8,899 nt of DNA. Source: Sedimenticola sp. Its GTDB lineage: Bacteria > Pseudomonadota > Gammaproteobacteria > Chromatiales > Chromatiaceae. Location of the stretch: positions 1 through 8,899 of the forward strand of contig JALVUB010000117.1 of assembly GCA_027023915.1 (NCBI GenBank). Reading direction: 5' to 3'. A program made the position numbers and the translations under genes. The notes under the pieces are model-generated. The model was not told the origin of the DNA and made no database searches. It worked only from the letters and a program-made list of their open reading frames with translations. This document shows positions 6,547 through 8,899 of this stretch, in pieces; the first letter of the stretch is position 1, and each line of letters begins with the position of its first letter.

Positions 6547-7764
6547 ATGTTTGAACTAGTGGATGTAGACAGCCAAAACGCGGTAATCAAGGTGATTGGC
6601 GTCGGCGGCGGCGGTGGAAACGCGGTTAACCACATGCTGCGCGCCAACATAGAGGGGGTGGAGTTTATCTGCGCCAACACCGATGCGCAGGCGCTCAACA
6701 ACTCCGAGGTGAAGACCACCCTTCAGATTGGGGCCAATGTCACCAAGGGCCTGGGTGCGGGCGCCAATCCCCAGATCGGCCATCAGGCCGCCATGGAGGA
6801 CAAGGAACGCATCGCCGAGGCGCTTCATGGGGCCGACATGGTCTTCATCACCGCCGGCATGGGTGGTGGCACCGGCACCGGGGCGGCTCCCGTGGTGGCC
6901 GAGGTGGCCCGCGAGCAGGGTGCGCTGGCGGTGGCGGTGGTGACCAAGCCTTTTCCCTTCGAGGGCAGCAAGCGGATGGCGGTGGCCGAGGCCGGCATAG
7001 AGGAATTGTCCAAGAACGTGGACTCTCTCATCACCATTCCCAACGAAAAGCTGTTGGCTGTGCTGGGCAAGGGCACCACCCTGCTGGACGCCTTCAAGGC
7101 GGCCAATGACGTGCTCCTCAACGCTGTGCAGGGCATTGCCGAGCTTATCACCAGGCCGGGCCTTATCAACGTGGACTTCGCCGACGTGCGCACCGTGATG
7201 TCGGAGATGGGCATGGCGATGATGGGCACCGGCGCGGCCATCGGAGAGGACCGGGCCAAGAAGGCGGCCGAGGCGGCGGTCAACTGTCCCCTGCTGGACG
7301 ATTTCAACCTCGACGGCGCGAAGGGGGTGCTGGTCAATATCACCGCCGGCCTGGATCTGGCCATCGACGAGTTCGACGAGGTGGGCACCACCATCAAGGA
7401 GTTCGCCTGCGAGGATGCCACTGTGGTCGTGGGCACCGTTATCGATCCGGAGATGCACGACGAGCTGCGGGTCACCGTGGTGGCCACCGGTCTGGGAGAT
7501 GCCGAGCCGGCAAAGATCAAACGTCCCAAGCTGGTGGAAAACACCCGCCCCGTGGCCGAGAAACGTCCCCAGGAAGAGCCAGTTGTGGAAGAGAGTGTCA
7601 AAAGTGATCGCTACAAGAAAGGGATGGAAGTGCCTCCCGGTCTGCGCGCGGGGGTGGGCGAACAGCCGCGCGTGGCGGCCGGTGGTGGAGCGGCACAGCC
7701 CGCCGAACAACCCGATCTGGACTATCTGGATATCCCCGCGTTCCTGAGGCGGCAGGCGGACTAA
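6547..7764 (+). CDS. ftsZ: FtsZ, tubulin-like cell division GTPase
   Basis: FtsZ polymerises with GTP into the cytoplasmic Z ring that organises the divisome. The 405-residue protein (E. coli 383) contains the N-terminal GGGGGN (20-25), the tubulin signature GMGGGTGTG (104-112) that binds GTP phosphates, and the T7 synergy loop NVDFADV (208-214) with Asp210 and Asp213 for GTP hydrolysis across the subunit interface. The ordered core ends near residue 318; a variable, charged and Gly/Ala/Pro-rich linker runs to about 390. The final DYLDIPAFLRRQAD (392-405) is the conserved tail that binds FtsA, ZipA and other partners, nearly identical to the E. coli tail. The extra length against E. coli lies in the linker. 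The start is fixed by the AGGAGGT site and the family N-terminus. It is flanked by structured gaps on both sides. Confidence 0.99.
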   Translation: MFELVDVDSQNAVIKVIGVGGGGGNAVNHMLRANIEGVEFICANTDAQALNNSEVKTTLQIGANVTKGLGAGANPQIGHQAAMEDKERIAEALHGADMVFITAGMGGGTGTGAAPVVAEVAREQGALAVAVVTKPFPFEGSKRMAVAEAGIEELSKNVDSLITIPNEKLLAVLGKGTTLLDAFKAANDVLLNAVQGIAELITRPGLINVDFADVRTVMSEMGMAMMGTGAAIGEDRAKKAAEAAVNCPLLDDFNLDGAKGVLVNITAGLDLAIDEFDEVGTTIKEFACEDATVVVGTVIDPEMHDELRVTVVATGLGDAEPAKIKRPKLVENTRPVAEKRPQEEPVVEESVKSDRYKKGMEVPPGLRAGVGEQPRVAAGGGAAQPAEQPDLDYLDIPAFLRRQAD

Positions 7765-7824
7765 AGCGCTGGTGTTTTCGTAAACAGAGCGTGGCTGGGA
7801 CCGGTTTTCGCTCCCTATTTACAT

Positions 7825-7853
7825 TTGCATTGTAGGGTGAATGGGAGTAGATT
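7825..7853 (+). promoter_or_regulatory. Weak sigma-70-like promoter candidate for lpxC
   Basis: TTGCAT (7825-7830) and TAGATT (7848-7853) are separated by 17 bases; they match the consensus at 3/6 and 4/6 positions. An alternative -35, TTTACA (7818-7823, 5/6), has no good -10 at the right distance. Support is the A/T-rich context between ftsZ and lpxC, where E. coli lpxC also has its own promoter. A start site near 7860 would remove the base of the hairpin at 7855-7887, so the two predictions partly conflict. Confidence 0.2.
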
Positions 7854-7854
7854 A

Positions 7855-7887
7855 GGGAAATCCCTGAGATCATCTCATGGGTTTCCC
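7855..7887 (+). other. Long imperfect hairpin upstream of lpxC
   Basis: GGGAAA (7855-7860) pairs with TTTCCC (7882-7887), CCC (7862-7864) with GGG (7879-7881), and TGAGA (7865-7869) with TCTCA (7873-7877), leaving a TCA loop and two single-T bulges (7861, 7878): 14 base pairs in 33 bases. It is followed by GGGGTGAAG, not Ts, so it is not a standard terminator. The centre TGAGATCATCTCA is also a near-perfect DNA palindrome and could be a protein site instead. Confidence 0.65.
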
Positions 7888-7970
7888 GGGGTGAAGTCCC
7901 TGGCCCGGGCGGCCCGCGACACGAAAACTTAAAGCTACGGCTGTGGCCGGGCAGTGGAGAACCAGCGCTG

Positions 7971-8885
7971 ATGATAAAGCAACGGACACTCAAGAACGTT
8001 ATCCGCGCCACGGGCGTGGGGCTTCACACGGGAGAAAAGGTGTTTCTCACCCTGCGGCCCGCCGCGCCCGATACGGGCATCGTTTTTCGGCGGGTCGATT
8101 TGAAGGAGCCGGTGGACATTCCAGCGGCGGCGGGCAATGTGGGTGACACCCGTCTCTCCACCACTCTGGAGAAGAATGGGGTGCGGATCTCCACGGTGGA
8201 GCATTTGTTGTCCGCCTTTGCCGGCCTGGGCATCGACAACGCCTATGTGGACGTGAGCGCGCCGGAAGTGCCCATCATGGATGGCAGCGCCGGGCCATTT
8301 GTCTTTCTCATTCAGTCGGCTGGCGTGGAGGAGCAGAACCGTCACAAAAAATTCATACGCATCAAGCAAAAGGTGGAGGTCCGGGACGGCGACAAATATG
8401 CCCGTTTCGAACCCTTCAACGGCTTCAAGGTGAGCTTCGGCATAGATTTCGACCACCCGGTGTTTACCGAGGAGAGCCGTTTTGCCACTATCGATTTCTC
8501 TTCCACCTCTTTTGTAAAGGAGGTGAGCCGCGCGCGTACCTTCGGTTTTCTGCGCGACATCGAGATGCTTCGCGCGAAAAACCTGGCGCTGGGCGGCAGC
8601 ATGGACAACGCCATAGTGGTGGATGACTATCGCGTGCTCAACGAAGACGGCCTCCGTTACGAGGACGAATTCGTCAAGCACAAAATCCTTGACGCCATTG
8701 GTGACCTCTATCTTCTCGGCCACAGCCTGATCGGAGCTTTTTACGGCTACAAGTCGGGCCATGCGCTCAACAACCGGCTGTTGAAGAAACTCATCTCCAT
8801 GCCGGAAGCCTGGGAAGAGGTCACCTTCGACGAAGAGGACGGTCGGGCGCCCATCTCCTACGTGGCGCCGGTGCACGCCACCTGA
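7971..8885 (+). CDS. lpxC: LpxC, UDP-3-O-acyl-N-acetylglucosamine deacetylase
   Basis: LpxC is the zinc deacetylase that performs the committed step of lipid A synthesis in the cytoplasm. It has 304 residues (E. coli 305) and begins MIKQRTLKNV, close to E. coli MIKQRTLKRI, which fixes the start; GGAG (7956-7959) lies 11 bases upstream. Zinc ligands are His78 (in TVEHL), His237 and Asp241 (in HKILDAIGD); Glu77 and His264 (in SGHALNN) match the catalytic base and acid pair. PIMDGSAGPF and SRARTFGF are further family motifs. The C-terminus ends APVHAT and lacks the AVLA end that in E. coli serves as part of the FtsH degradation signal, so turnover may be controlled differently. Position after ftsZ is the usual gammaproteobacterial order. 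The final 14 bases of the window show nothing. Confidence 0.98.
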   Translation: MIKQRTLKNVIRATGVGLHTGEKVFLTLRPAAPDTGIVFRRVDLKEPVDIPAAAGNVGDTRLSTTLEKNGVRISTVEHLLSAFAGLGIDNAYVDVSAPEVPIMDGSAGPFVFLIQSAGVEEQNRHKKFIRIKQKVEVRDGDKYARFEPFNGFKVSFGIDFDHPVFTEESRFATIDFSSTSFVKEVSRARTFGFLRDIEMLRAKNLALGGSMDNAIVVDDYRVLNEDGLRYEDEFVKHKILDAIGDLYLLGHSLIGAFYGYKSGHALNNRLLKKLISMPEAWEEVTFDEEDGRAPISYVAPVHAT

Positions 8886-8899
8886 GCGGCGATACTCCA

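Larger units (their letters stand above)
7765..7970 (+). promoter_or_regulatory. ftsZ-lpxC intergenic gap, probable lpxC leader
   Basis: This 206-base gap contains an A/T-rich patch (about 7802-7855) unlike the GC-rich surroundings, a long imperfect hairpin (7855-7887), then GC-rich sequence with two CCCGGG copies (7885-7890, 7904-7909) and a GCCCGGGC palindrome (7903-7910). A pair GAGCG (7787-7791) / CGCTC (7809-7813) lies shortly after the ftsZ stop, but with a 17-base loop it is a weak terminator candidate. lpxC has GGAG at 7956-7959. No small gene was recognised in the gap. Confidence 0.45.

Noticed and set aside
7787..7813. Terminator after ftsZ (GAGCG / CGCTC)
   Set aside because: The 5-base stem has a 17-base loop and no T-run after it.
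7765..7970. Riboswitch or known cis-regulatory RNA before lpxC
   Set aside because: No conserved riboswitch core that I recognise; only a simple hairpin is visible.
7935..8876. A 313-codon - strand frame opposite lpxC
   Set aside because: It mirrors lpxC almost exactly, and lpxC has all zinc and catalytic residues; no independent evidence supports the antisense frame.
1..8899. New defence, mobile or secretion system
   Set aside because: All coding capacity is taken by eight standard dcw/lipid A genes; no transposase, integrase, tRNA, CRISPR repeat or terminal inverted repeat was seen.

Overview
The window is a GC-rich stretch of a division and cell wall (dcw) cluster from a Gram-negative bacterium, most likely a gammaproteobacterium. 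All genes lie on the + strand in the order murG (5' end cut off), murC, murB, ddl, ftsQ, ftsA, ftsZ, lpxC. The presence of lpxC (lipid A synthesis), the FtsZ C-terminal tail ending DYLDIPAFLRRQAD, the 306-residue Ddl (same length as E. coli DdlB) and the LpxC start MIKQRTLK all resemble gammaproteobacterial proteins. Unlike E. coli, murB sits inside the cluster between murC and ddl. The exact genus cannot be told from the sequence alone; a GC-rich Chromatiales-like lineage would fit but is a guess.

Layout: 1-981 murG fragment; 978-2408 murC; a 156-base gap with inverted repeats; 2565-3464 murB; 3461-4381 ddl; 4378-5121 ftsQ; 5126-6349 ftsA; a 197-base gap filled with four successive hairpins ahead of a strong ftsZ ribosome binding site; 6547-7764 ftsZ; a 206-base gap with a long imperfect hairpin; 7971-8885 lpxC; 14 bases of flank. 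The genes fall into translational blocks: murG-murC (4-base overlap if the GTG start is right), murB-ddl-ftsQ-ftsA (4-base overlaps, then a 4-base spacer), ftsZ alone, lpxC alone. The three gaps between blocks all hold predicted RNA secondary structure.

Function: MurC and MurB act early in cytoplasmic peptidoglycan precursor synthesis, Ddl supplies D-Ala-D-Ala, and MurG makes lipid II at the inner membrane. FtsZ, FtsA and FtsQ build the divisome that directs this material to the septum. LpxC commits UDP-acyl-GlcNAc to lipid A, drawing on the same UDP-GlcNAc pool as MurG and the Mur pathway.

All eight proteins carry the key residues expected of working family members, and no frameshift, mobile element, RNA gene or CRISPR array was seen. 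I found no new multi-gene system here; the observations worth a second look concern the structured gaps between genes and a few start and C-terminus details.
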